Shown piece by piece: positions 57,953-64,000 of a stretch of DNA of 64,000 bases. A program made the position numbers and the translations under genes. This DNA is from BQJU01 sp965229635. GTDB taxonomy: Bacteria; Bacteroidota; Bacteroidia; Chitinophagales; Saprospiraceae. The stretch is taken from positions 2,480,001 to 2,544,000 of the forward strand of contig OZ245894.1 of the NCBI GenBank assembly GCA_965229635.1, read 5' to 3'. Each line of letters opens with the position of its first letter. Positions within the stretch are counted from its first letter, which is position 1. The notes beneath the pieces are model-generated. The model ran no database searches. It was not told the origin of the DNA and saw nothing but the letters and a program-made list of their open reading frames with translations.

Positions 57953-59527
57953 TTACTTTCGTTTTTTCTTATTTGCCAGTTCTTCCAGGAAGATATCGAG
58001 CATTGATTTTTTTTGCATCTTGCTTTTGATCCATAGCTGAATTTCTTCCTTACCGGGTATCTTGGTGGGATCATTTTTTAGTTGATAAATCTGTTTTTCC
58101 AGGAATTTTTGGAAATGTTTTTCCTTGCTTGGCTCATCAGCGAGCCGGCTGATTTTTGCCAATAGAGAAAGAAAATCACTTTCAAAGGCATAAAGCCCCT
58201 CTTTTTTTTTCAATTTACGTTTGGTTCGTTGATTGAGATATAAAAGAAATTCCTCTTCCTGTACCAGTTCTCGCCAGCACAGGAGTTCGAAAACAGGGGA
58301 AATGCTTTGTATATCCTTCTTCACCTGGATTTTTTTAGGATCCAGTGATTCAAAAATGGACAATGCTTTTTTAAAATCTCCAACCACAAAATAATACATG
58401 GCCAAATTGTAGCGGCTTCCCGACTCCTTGGTTTTTCTGAAGTTTTCTGATGTTTCACTAGACACATTGATGACCTCCCCTACTTCAATAGCTGCCATCT
58501 GGGCTGCTTCCAAATTGCCGGTATTGAGATAGATGTGTAATTTGCTTTGGGCAGTTTTGAGTTTAAATTCGTATTGTCCATCCTCGTTTTTAGGTTTAAT
58601 TGCCCCCATCTTAGCCCAAATTTTTTCAAATTCTTCATATTTCCCCCAGCGATGGCAGTTTTGTAGGTAATTACTGAGGTATACAAAATAGCGGCGAGGA
58701 TGTAGCTTCATCATCGAGGGATGAGACTCCATGATGTTGATGATTTCCCGGAAGGCGGCATTGGAGCCCTGATAATTCTGGGTCATATTATAGAGAATGG
58801 CCTTGGCATTGAAGGCGCTGATCTGGCCCTCAAAGGTTCGTGCTTCGCCAATATTCTGGAGTAGCTCGTGGTTGAGCAATTCATCTACCCGATCCCGGTA
58901 TTCCTTTTTTCGGTAGCCCCTTGACTTGTAAAGGATGAAAGCCTGTTGATGGATACTCTGATACTGGTCCTGCAATTGCAGGTTTTTTAAAAGTCGGGCT
59001 TTGATATTATGCAGGTTTCTCAAATCCTCCAGAGCTCCGTCTTTTACGTTTTCGGTAATGTGCTGGATTTCCAGGTCAAGAATGTGCAGTAGTAAATAGT
59101 GCCGCTCATTTTTTTGAGCATCTTCTCTGGCTTTTTGCAGTTTGCGCTGTGCCAACTTATTAAGATCCTTTCCCAATAGAATTTCCCGGTCCAGCAAGTT
59201 TTGCAGGATTGGCCAATCTACCGAGTGTTTGCGGTGTAGAAGGTGTAGGACTTGTAAAAGTTGCTTTAGAAGGTATTGCTTGACTGCAGAAAAGCGATTT
59301 TTCGGTATAATATCTTTCAATTCTCCGGCGATATCCTGCTCGATACTATTGGGCAGTTGCTCCGCTACCGGATAGTCGGCAATGGCATTAAACAGGGACA
59401 GATATTGCTTATCGCCCTGCTGAAGGTTACTCATCATTTGGAAGTACCGCTTTTCGCTTTTGGATAATTTTTTCACCAAATGGTAAACCGAATTATGAAG
59501 ATTCTTTTTTAGAAATCGTTTATTCAT
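57953..59527 (-). CDS. large cytoplasmic helical-repeat protein (family member 3)
   Basis: I take the ATG at 59525-59527 (MNKRFLKKNLHN); a TTG one codon earlier is unlikely. The 524-residue product is all helical, very basic at both ends (C terminus LEELANKKKRK), without signal or membrane segments. N-terminal residues 10-100 repeat the layout of members 1 and 2 (LVKKLSKSEKRYFQMM, then NRFSAVKQYLLKQLLQVLHL). TPR-like pairs follow (NYQGSNAAFREIINIMESHP, YNLAMYYFVVGDFKKALSIF). No enzymatic motif. The role is unknown; a scaffold role is inferred. Its stop codon directly touches that of the convergent cytochrome gene. Confidence 0.75.
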   Translation of the reverse strand: MNKRFLKKNLHNSVYHLVKKLSKSEKRYFQMMSNLQQGDKQYLSLFNAIADYPVAEQLPNSIEQDIAGELKDIIPKNRFSAVKQYLLKQLLQVLHLLHRKHSVDWPILQNLLDREILLGKDLNKLAQRKLQKAREDAQKNERHYLLLHILDLEIQHITENVKDGALEDLRNLHNIKARLLKNLQLQDQYQSIHQQAFILYKSRGYRKKEYRDRVDELLNHELLQNIGEARTFEGQISAFNAKAILYNMTQNYQGSNAAFREIINIMESHPSMMKLHPRRYFVYLSNYLQNCHRWGKYEEFEKIWAKMGAIKPKNEDGQYEFKLKTAQSKLHIYLNTGNLEAAQMAAIEVGEVINVSSETSENFRKTKESGSRYNLAMYYFVVGDFKKALSIFESLDPKKIQVKKDIQSISPVFELLCWRELVQEEEFLLYLNQRTKRKLKKKEGLYAFESDFLSLLAKISRLADEPSKEKHFQKFLEKQIYQLKNDPTKIPGKEEIQLWIKSKMQKKSMLDIFLEELANKKKRK

Positions 59528-60099
59528 CAACGACCATTGTTTGTTTTACACGGTAAAGATAGTAAAATGTCCATTTTGGGATTAGTGATTTTGATCAATA
59601 GATGCGTTTTTTCTATGGTTTTTTTGCAGCAAATTTGTATTGTCGATCGGGCTGAAGACTTTGATAAGAGGAAAGTGAAGATTGTATCGACTTGATAGAT
59701 TAGTGCTTTTTTAAAGAATTAAGTGCTGGTTTTGAATGTTTTATGATTAAAAAAATAAAATTGAGATTAGTGTTTTTATCTCAAAGTTGACTTTTAATAT
59801 ATCCAAAATTTTTTGACTTTTACTTTCGTACCTGAAACACCAATTTACATTTTGGGGGAGAGACTGAATAAATCCCCGAGAAACCTCAGCATAGCCATAT
59901 TACAGTTTCTCCCCAATAACCCCAAAAGACCTCTGGTTTTTTATTACTGACAAACTATGATTTAAAACTACTTTGTCCGGTTTAGGGTGGTTTTGAGCAA
60001 AAGCAAATTACTCATGTCCTGTTAGCCCATGCTTGCTCATTTATGAAATTATCAGCCACCCTAACCGGTTTTTAACCTCCAGTTTTTAAACACTAAACT
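59528..60099. other. intergenic region with two large hairpins before an unknown gene
   Basis: About 570 bases. The left half is AT-rich and must hold the promoter of the helical-repeat gene. The right half, from about 59830, contains two strong stem-loops (59855-59914 and 59977-60073), listed separately. Confidence 0.5.
59830..60075 (+). ncRNA. candidate structured leader or small RNA, about 240 nt
   Basis: A possible -7 element, TACTTTCG, lies at 59821-59828. Hairpin A pairs 59855-59866 with 59903-59914 (12 bp, one G-U). Hairpin B pairs CCGGTT and AGGGTGG (59977-59990) with CCACCCTAACCGG (60056-60068), one bulge, extended inside by TGAGCAA (59994-60000) with TTGCTCA (60033-60039), followed by a T-run. 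The end looks like an intrinsic terminator 27 bases before the start of the gene at 60100. No known RNA family recognised. Confidence 0.35.
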
Positions 60100-60549
60100 A
60101 TGAGCCTCTACACCATCGCTACTGTTTCTTCCAGTGGTACCGTTGATTGGTCACTGGAAATGGACTTTGACGACACGGTTGACAAACTAACGCTGATTGA
60201 TGCCAAAGATAAAACCGTAGTTGCCACATATAACTTTAATACGCTGGGATCGGTCGCTTTCAAGTTTAAGGAATCATCCGATGGATCCGGCGGCACTGTC
60301 TATTCGCTGGAAGATTTGTCGAGCCTGTCCGGTTCGGTCAATTTTAAAGTGGAGACTGATGTTTCGGCTGATATTGTTTCTCTGTTTATCAACAGCTCGG
60401 ACTTAAACGGGTTGGTGATGAGCATTCTTGATGATGATCTTGATTTTGCGCTAACTGGATCGAATATAAAAATATCTGATGGTACTCAGATTCGTTTCAG
60501 TGTGGACACAACAAATGACAAACTGATCATTGAGGCCGTTACTTCGTAA
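60100..60549 (+). CDS. acidic beta-rich protein of unknown function
   Basis: A 149-residue soluble protein without signal peptide. It is rich in Ser, Asp and Thr with alternating beta strands (ATYNFNTLGSVAFKFKES, SADIVSLFINSSDLNGLVMS, QIRFSVDTTNDKLIIEAV) and strongly acidic. Sequence style resembles small beta-sandwich or phage/structural accessory proteins, but I do not recognise a family. It follows a strongly structured leader and precedes a second unknown protein (60803) on the same strand; a terminator-like hairpin between them suggests separate transcripts. Confidence 0.65.
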   Translation: MSLYTIATVSSSGTVDWSLEMDFDDTVDKLTLIDAKDKTVVATYNFNTLGSVAFKFKESSDGSGGTVYSLEDLSSLSGSVNFKVETDVSADIVSLFINSSDLNGLVMSILDDDLDFALTGSNIKISDGTQIRFSVDTTNDKLIIEAVTS

Positions 60550-60668
60550 GGACCTCAATAGGTGAAGTTTATAACCCTGGAATTGCCAAATGAATATCAA
60601 TAAGCGTTAATTTTTTAGTACAACAATATTCGCGCTTTCCCTGATATTTGTACCGCTAACTGTGGAGG

Positions 60669-60691
60669 CCAAATCGCAATGATTTGGTTTT
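60669..60691 (+). terminator. weak terminator between two unknown genes
   Basis: CCAAATC (60669-60675) pairs with GATTTGG (60681-60687), followed by TTTT. Seven pairs only. Confidence 0.4.
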
Positions 60692-60802
60692 CACCTGGTG
60701 GGGGTGAAGGCTTAGCATAAGTTGTAACACATCCTGGAATATTGGGATTAATTACAAATAGTGAGGAGCGAGTATGAGCTGCGTTCTAAATTTCCCCTAG
60801 CC

Positions 60803-61441
60803 ATGAATGTAAATGACTTAAACCAGAGAATAACTGTATTGGAAGGGCTGATTAAGCGATTGATCAATGGAGAATTATCCTTACGCAACCTAAACCTCAG
60901 TCCTTTAACCCAAGACCCCATTAACCCGCCTGATGATCAGGCAAAAACACCTCAGCCCACTGCGTCTTCGGCACTTCGGTTTTATTATTATGCCGATGCC
61001 GATAGCGATGAAAAAACCAAATGCTTCGGCAGTTTGGATGCTGGTCCGCTCAACGGCCGCATCCCTGCCTTAAATTTGCATGGAGAATCCGGAACGCACA
61101 TCAACATCCAATCCAATGGCCAGATTTCTGTCCAGGCTGGACAATCTTTCATTGTTAATACCCAAAACATTAACCTGGAAGCCAGTCGGCTCAATCTCGA
61201 CGGAGAGTTTTCCGGTAAAATTCGCTACACCGATCCTTTCATCTGGCGCAGTGGGCAACCACCCTTAAAAATGATCAACCAAAACGCCGGCTTTCCCGTT
61301 ATCATCCAGATTAGCGGCGATCTTTCCCTCGGCAATGCTCAGGTCAAGACCTACATCAATGGACAAGATGGCTACTGGTATCTAAGTGGCAATAGCAAGA
61401 AGGAGATGGAAGTGCACGCAATTGTGGTGGGGAGGGTGTGA
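60803..61441 (+). CDS. protein with coiled-coil start and beta-helix-like body, unknown function
   Basis: I take the ATG at 60803 (MNVNDLNQRITVLEGLIKRL); the upstream GTG start is not convincing. The 212-residue product has an N-terminal heptad coiled coil (residues 3-30), a Pro-rich linker (PINPPDDQAKTPQPTASS), and a body of short repeated strands (THINIQSNGQISVQAGQSF, IVNTQNINLEASRLNLDGEF) as in trimeric fibre or tail-spike proteins. No signal peptide. It resembles tail-fibre or chaperone-like parts, but the family is not recognised. It ends 37 bases before the IS element, which does not interrupt it. Confidence 0.65.
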   Translation: MNVNDLNQRITVLEGLIKRLINGELSLRNLNLSPLTQDPINPPDDQAKTPQPTASSALRFYYYADADSDEKTKCFGSLDAGPLNGRIPALNLHGESGTHINIQSNGQISVQAGQSFIVNTQNINLEASRLNLDGEFSGKIRYTDPFIWRSGQPPLKMINQNAGFPVIIQISGDLSLGNAQVKTYINGQDGYWYLSGNSKKEMEVHAIVVGRV

Positions 61442-61469
61442 TGATGAGGAAGGGATTTTAGGGGGTGGA

Positions 61470-61477
61470 GTTTAGAG
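61470..61477. repeat. GTTTAGAG motif flanking the insertion sequence (also 62890-62897)
   Basis: GTTTAGAG occurs just left of the IS and again just right of it. The innermost three bases AGT (61476-61478 and 62889-62891) fit a 3-bp target duplication of IS3-type elements. The rest may reflect that the IS entered a GTTTAGAG-rich repeat. Confidence 0.5.
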
Positions 61478-61478
61478 T

Positions 61479-61502
61479 TGACTAGTCCTGAAATAGGTTG
61501 AC
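61479..61502. repeat. left terminal inverted repeat of the IS3-type element
   Basis: Starts TGACTAGTCCTGAAA and ends AGGTTGAC; 21 of 24 positions match the reverse complement of the right end. Confidence 0.85.
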
Positions 61503-61530
61503 AAAAAAGTAAACCAAAAAAAGGACAAAG

Positions 61531-61881
61531 ATGAAGAAAGTAAACCAGTATTCGGACGCCTTTAAGAAAGAGGTGGTAAAAGAAGTTATCTTGGGCCAAA
61601 TTAGCCAGGAAGGAGCCAGGCGCAAATATGGGATAGGAGGAAGTATGACCATCCCGCGTTGGATAACAAAATATGAATGGATGATACCTAAAGATGAAGA
61701 GCCATTAGAGCAAGGAGAAAAAAGTAAAGCAGAATTAGCATTAGAAATCGAGCAATTGAAGCGTCAGTTATCGTATGAACAGCTGAAGAATGAGGTTTTA
61801 GATACGATGATCACCATAGCGGAGCGAGAATTTAAAATTCCAATCCGAAAAAAGCCTGGAGCCAAACAGTCCAAGAAGTAA
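61531..61881 (+). CDS. IS3-family OrfA, helix-turn-helix DNA-binding protein
   Basis: A 116-residue protein with an HTH of the IS3/IS150 OrfA type (AFKKEVVKEVILGQISQEGA, RRKYGIGGSMTIPRWITKYE) followed by a leucine-zipper-like helix (LALEIEQLKRQLSYEQLKNE) and a basic tail. It binds the element ends and, by -1 frameshifting at 61848-61854, forms the N terminus of the OrfAB transposase. It starts at the ATG 29 bases inside the left end. Confidence 0.92.
   Translation: MKKVNQYSDAFKKEVVKEVILGQISQEGARRKYGIGGSMTIPRWITKYEWMIPKDEEPLEQGEKSKAELALEIEQLKRQLSYEQLKNEVLDTMITIAEREFKIPIRKKPGAKQSKK
61848..61854 (+). promoter_or_regulatory. programmed -1 ribosomal frameshift site
   Basis: The heptamer A-AAA-AAG is in the correct phase of orfA (codons AAA 61849-61851 and AAG 61852-61854). 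Slipping back one base enters the orfB frame, which is open from 61836 to the stop at 62762. It is the canonical IS3-type signal for making the fused transposase. Confidence 0.8.
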
Positions 61882-61913
61882 AAAAGGAAAGGAAAGGGGT
61901 CTCGATAGAGACG

Positions 61914-62762
61914 TTGTGTGAACTGTTTGGCAAAAGTAAACAAGGGTATTACAAGAAAGAGCGTCAATTATACAAGAAGCAATCTGAACAAATCATAGTG
62001 CTTCAGGCCGTACTACAGATCAGGAAAAGGATGCCGCGGATTGGAGTCAGAAAGCTGGTAGTCAAGTTATTAGAAAAAGGTTTAAAGATAGGTCGAGATG
62101 CTCTATATGAGTTGATGGATCATCATCATTTACTGGTTCGAAGAAAAAGGAGGAGTGTTCGGACGACCAATAGCTTTCATATGTTTAGAAAATACCCAAA
62201 CCTGATTAGAGACTTGCAAATTACAGGACCTGATCAATTATGGGTAAGTGATATTACGTACATTGAAACGGAAAAAGGCTTTGCTTATTTGTTCTTAATA
62301 ACGGACGCTTATTCCAGAAAGATCATTGGCTTTAAGACCGCAGATAGTCTGGAAGCTAAACACGCTGTGGAGGCTTTACAAATGGCATTAAAAGGACTAA
62401 ACGGTCCAACAGATCAGCTGATTCATCACTCTGATCGAGGTGTTCAATATTGTTGCCATGAGTATGTCAAGATATTGAAAACAAAAAAGGTGCGTATCAG
62501 TATGACCGAAAATGGAGACCCTTTAGAAAATGCTATTGCCGAACGCGTCAATGGCATTTTGAAGATGGAATGGATTTATGACCAAAGGTTTAAAAACCTT
62601 TCTCAGGCACAGGGCTATATTAGCCAGATCATCGGCATCTACAATAGTGAACGTCCACACGCCAGTATTGAGATGCTTACACCGGATAAAGCTCATCAAA
62701 GAGCAGGAGCGCTACAAAGGAAATGGAAGAACTACTATCCTCAAAAAATAGAGGTTCTTTAA
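61914..62762 (+). CDS. IS3-family OrfB, DDE transposase catalytic domain
   Basis: The frame is open from 61836, and the active transposase is made by frameshifting from orfA; read from the TTG at 61914 it gives 282 residues. An HTH_21-like region (LQIRKRMPRIGVRKLVVKLL, DALYELMDHHHLLVRRKRRS) precedes the rve catalytic core. The DD35E triad is complete: Asp in LWVSDITYI, Asp in HHSDRGVQY, and Glu in ENAIAERVNG with 35 residues between the last two. The C terminus IYNSERPHASIEMLTPDKAH is the usual end of IS3 OrfB. Intact, so likely active. Confidence 0.93.
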   Translation: MCELFGKSKQGYYKKERQLYKKQSEQIIVLQAVLQIRKRMPRIGVRKLVVKLLEKGLKIGRDALYELMDHHHLLVRRKRRSVRTTNSFHMFRKYPNLIRDLQITGPDQLWVSDITYIETEKGFAYLFLITDAYSRKIIGFKTADSLEAKHAVEALQMALKGLNGPTDQLIHHSDRGVQYCCHEYVKILKTKKVRISMTENGDPLENAIAERVNGILKMEWIYDQRFKNLSQAQGYISQIIGIYNSERPHASIEMLTPDKAHQRAGALQRKWKNYYPQKIEVL

Positions 62763-62864
62763 ACCCTTTTACGGAAAAGTTATCCACATTTTTGCTGTGG
62801 AATTAACAAAGAAAAAAAGTAGCAAAAAAAGAAACCGTGATGATGATGACCATTAATTAATTTA

Positions 62865-62888
62865 GTCAACCTTTTTTAGGACGAGTCA
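62865..62888. repeat. right terminal inverted repeat of the IS3-type element
   Basis: Begins GTCAACCT and ends AGGACGAGTCA; the reverse complement of the left end with three mismatches. Confidence 0.85.
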
Positions 62889-62889
62889 A

Positions 62890-63330
62890 GTTTAGAGTGT
62901 AGAGTGTAGGAGTTTAGGGTGTAGAGTGGAAGTGGTTAAAGTTTAATGGTTAAAGGTTAGGCGGGGGAGGCGGTTGAGTGGTAGCGGCGAATTTATTCGC
63001 CATGCTCTTGACAGAAGAAATTTATAGGGTTTATGGAAGTTTGTGAGGTTTATGGTTGAGGAGGTTTAGAGTTTAGGCGGGGGAGGCGGGAACGCTGGAT
63101 TATTCTGCAAATTCTATAATTCTGGGAATTCTGCTTTAGTTTAGAGTGTAGACAGTAGAGTTTAAAGGTTAAGGGTTAAAGGAAGGTATGAACTAGGTTG
63201 TGCCGCTGGGAATTTACTCAGTGCCTTAATCCTGCAAATGCTAAAATCCTGGAAATCCTGTTCTGGTTTAGAGAAGGTTAAAGGTTAATGGAAGCTACTT
63301 TCTAAAGCCTAAGCCCCAAAACCTAACGCC
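62890..63330. repeat. degenerate intergenic repeat block, inverted relative to 34949-35136
   Basis: Made of GTTTAGAGTGTAG, TTTAGGCGGGGGAGGCGG and GGTTAAAGG units plus two TTCTGCAAATTC / CCTGCAAATGC-like stretches each followed by an AATTCTG/AATCCTG phrase. Reverse complements of the same phrases make up 34949-35136. No gene. Confidence 0.55.
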
Positions 63331-63479
63331 CAAAATCCACCTTAGTGTAGCTATTTTTTAAATTAATATAATTTTTAATATGTTTACAGTTGTTGTTTAA
63401 TTAATTGTTTGTCAGTTGATTAATTCATTTTTCTTTCCTTTCATTTTTATCCAAAACGATTTCCATTTTCTAATTCAAA

Positions 63480-63626
63480 TCGACCACATCATGTACGGGT
63501 ATACCCTTTGCCTAAAAGGCAGATCGGGGAATGCCAAAAGGGGCCTATATTGCAGCGTGTAGTTTTCTCATAGTATGTTTTTGCTCCTACATCCGATCAG
63601 CCTCCCCTGATGTAGGAGTTTTTTTT
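63480..63626 (+). ncRNA. candidate small RNA ending in an orphan terminator
   Basis: No plus-strand gene lies between the IS and this terminator. The 100 bases before it are less AT-rich than the surroundings and contain small pairings (GCCTAAAAGGC near 63510). Expression from about 63480 would give an RNA of about 140 nt. The start is a guess, and no known RNA family was recognised. Confidence 0.25.
63584..63626 (+). terminator. strong intrinsic terminator
   Basis: CTCCTACATC (63584-63593) pairs perfectly with GATGTAGGAG (63609-63618), followed by nine T. Confidence 0.8.
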
Positions 63627-63726
63627 TGCCTACCGCCAAGAGGACGACATTAATCTCCTCAAAAATTCCGATATTTGTGCCACTGTGATCGGTCAAAAAT
63701 GAAGACCAGACACCGCCCGGAACATG

Positions 63727-63906
63727 AGAGCATGTTTAGAGCTTACTCCTACTGAAAACCAATATATTATGAACCCCGATGCGAGATCGGGGCAGGCTTT
63801 GGCGTTGAGCTAAAATATTCATTTACTCCGGTAAACTCATATTTGACCTCTTAGCCAAAACCCTAATCTACTGATTTTCAAATAGAATCCGCTCCAAACA
63901 TGCTCT
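63727..63906. repeat. 180-bp palindromic MITE-like element
   Basis: The ends AGAGCATGTTTAGAGC (63727-63742) and GCTCCAAACATGCTCT (63891-63906) are inverted repeats with one mismatch; similarity extends inwards (TGAAAACCA against TGATTTTCA). An inner hairpin CCCCGATGCGAGATCGGGG lies at 63774-63792. The size and lack of an ORF fit a miniature inverted-repeat element. It ends 20 bases before the final gene's start. Confidence 0.6.
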
Positions 63907-63925
63907 GACCAAAATAGCTCTTGCT

Positions 63926-64000
63926 ATGCAGAAAACTTTACTATTATCCCTACTCGCTTTCCTGCTGTCTTTGCCACTATACAGCCAAATGTGGAACGGC
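63926..64000 (+). CDS. 5' end of a secreted protein gene, cut by the window edge
   Basis: The first 25 codons are visible: MQKTLLLSLLAFLLSLPLYS then QMWNG. This is a complete signal peptide with a likely cut before Gln21. The QMWNG start of the mature part is frequent in large Saprospiria T9SS-type secreted proteins, but the family cannot be named from this fragment. A palindromic element directly precedes it and may carry or displace its promoter. Confidence 0.75.
   Translation, partial: MQKTLLLSLLAFLLSLPLYSQMWNG

Larger units (their letters stand above)
61479..62888 (+). mobile_element. complete IS3-family insertion sequence
   Basis: The element is about 1410 bp with ends TGACT...AGTCA. 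Its 24-bp terminal inverted repeats (61479-61502 and 62865-62888) differ at three positions. It carries orfA (61531-61881) and orfB (61914-62762) in the -1 frame, joined by an A-AAA-AAG slippery heptamer at 61848-61854. Flanking AGT on both sides fits a 3-bp target duplication. Both ORFs and both ends are intact, so it should be mobile or recently arrived. It sits in a GTTTAGAG-rich intergenic repeat, 37 bases after the gene ending at 61441. Confidence 0.93.
63331..63925. other. intergenic region before the right-edge gene
   Basis: About 600 bases. The left part (63340-63480) is AT-rich. Then come a structured stretch ending in a strong terminator (63584-63626) and a palindromic element (63727-63906), both listed separately. 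No protein gene. Confidence 0.5.

Overview
The window is most likely chromosomal DNA of a Bacteroidota bacterium, probably of the Saprospiria (Lewinella / Haliscomenobacter type). This is inferred from: several large secreted proteins ending in type IX secretion (T9SS) type A or type B sorting domains; promoters of the TTG-N18-20-TAnnTTTG kind (clearest before ahcY); starts without strong Shine-Dalgarno sequences; several lipoprotein signals; and three members of a roughly 500-residue helical-repeat family. There is no rRNA, tRNA or CRISPR array, so the placement rests on gene style only.

Layout. 1-14 kb: a large Asp-box (sortilin-like) secreted protein, an M43 metalloprotease with a T9SS type A domain, an AhpD-like protein, secreted proteins of unknown function, an SRPBCC protein, a T9SS type B protein, and a barrel protein with a duplicated WWWT segment. 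14-23 kb: a MATE transporter and two paralogous T9SS type B proteins with Ig-like repeats, with an outer-membrane protein and inorganic pyrophosphatase between them. 23-31 kb: a basic putative DNA-binding protein, a sterol-desaturase-family membrane enzyme, a trehalose synthase-maltokinase fusion whose GH13 nucleophile is replaced by serine, a LOG-family protein and ahcY. 30-40 kb: an M16 protease lipoprotein, a small winged-helix protein, DinB, FabG, a di-haem cytochrome c peroxidase, a helical-repeat protein and a geranylgeranyl-reductase-like flavoprotein. 40.8-43.3 kb (minus strand): an ECF sigma factor, a membrane anti-sigma-like protein and a DUF4097-like secreted protein in an overlapping operon.

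The most unusual region is 43.9-50.3 kb. One plus-strand gene run encodes three proteins that each carry a Rieske [2Fe-2S] motif on a different partner: a glutamate-synthase-like FMN domain, a thiamine-diphosphate enzyme, and a ferric-reductase-like haem membrane protein. Small membrane and anchored proteins and a protein with a conserved-looking Cys motif accompany them. This looks like a self-contained redox chain from a soluble TPP/FMN enzyme pair to a membrane cytochrome; I know of no description of it. It is followed by a three-part lipoprotein (metallophosphoesterase, Fam20-like kinase-type motif, outer-membrane barrel), DUF1015, and a rhodanese / sulfite dehydrogenase / cytochrome c group (55.5-58 kb).

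59.5-64 kb holds a third helical-repeat protein, a strongly structured leader, two unknown proteins, a complete IS3-type insertion sequence with an A-AAA-AAG frameshift site, degenerate intergenic repeats that recur in opposite orientation near 35 kb, a palindromic MITE-like element, and the start of another secreted protein cut by the window end.
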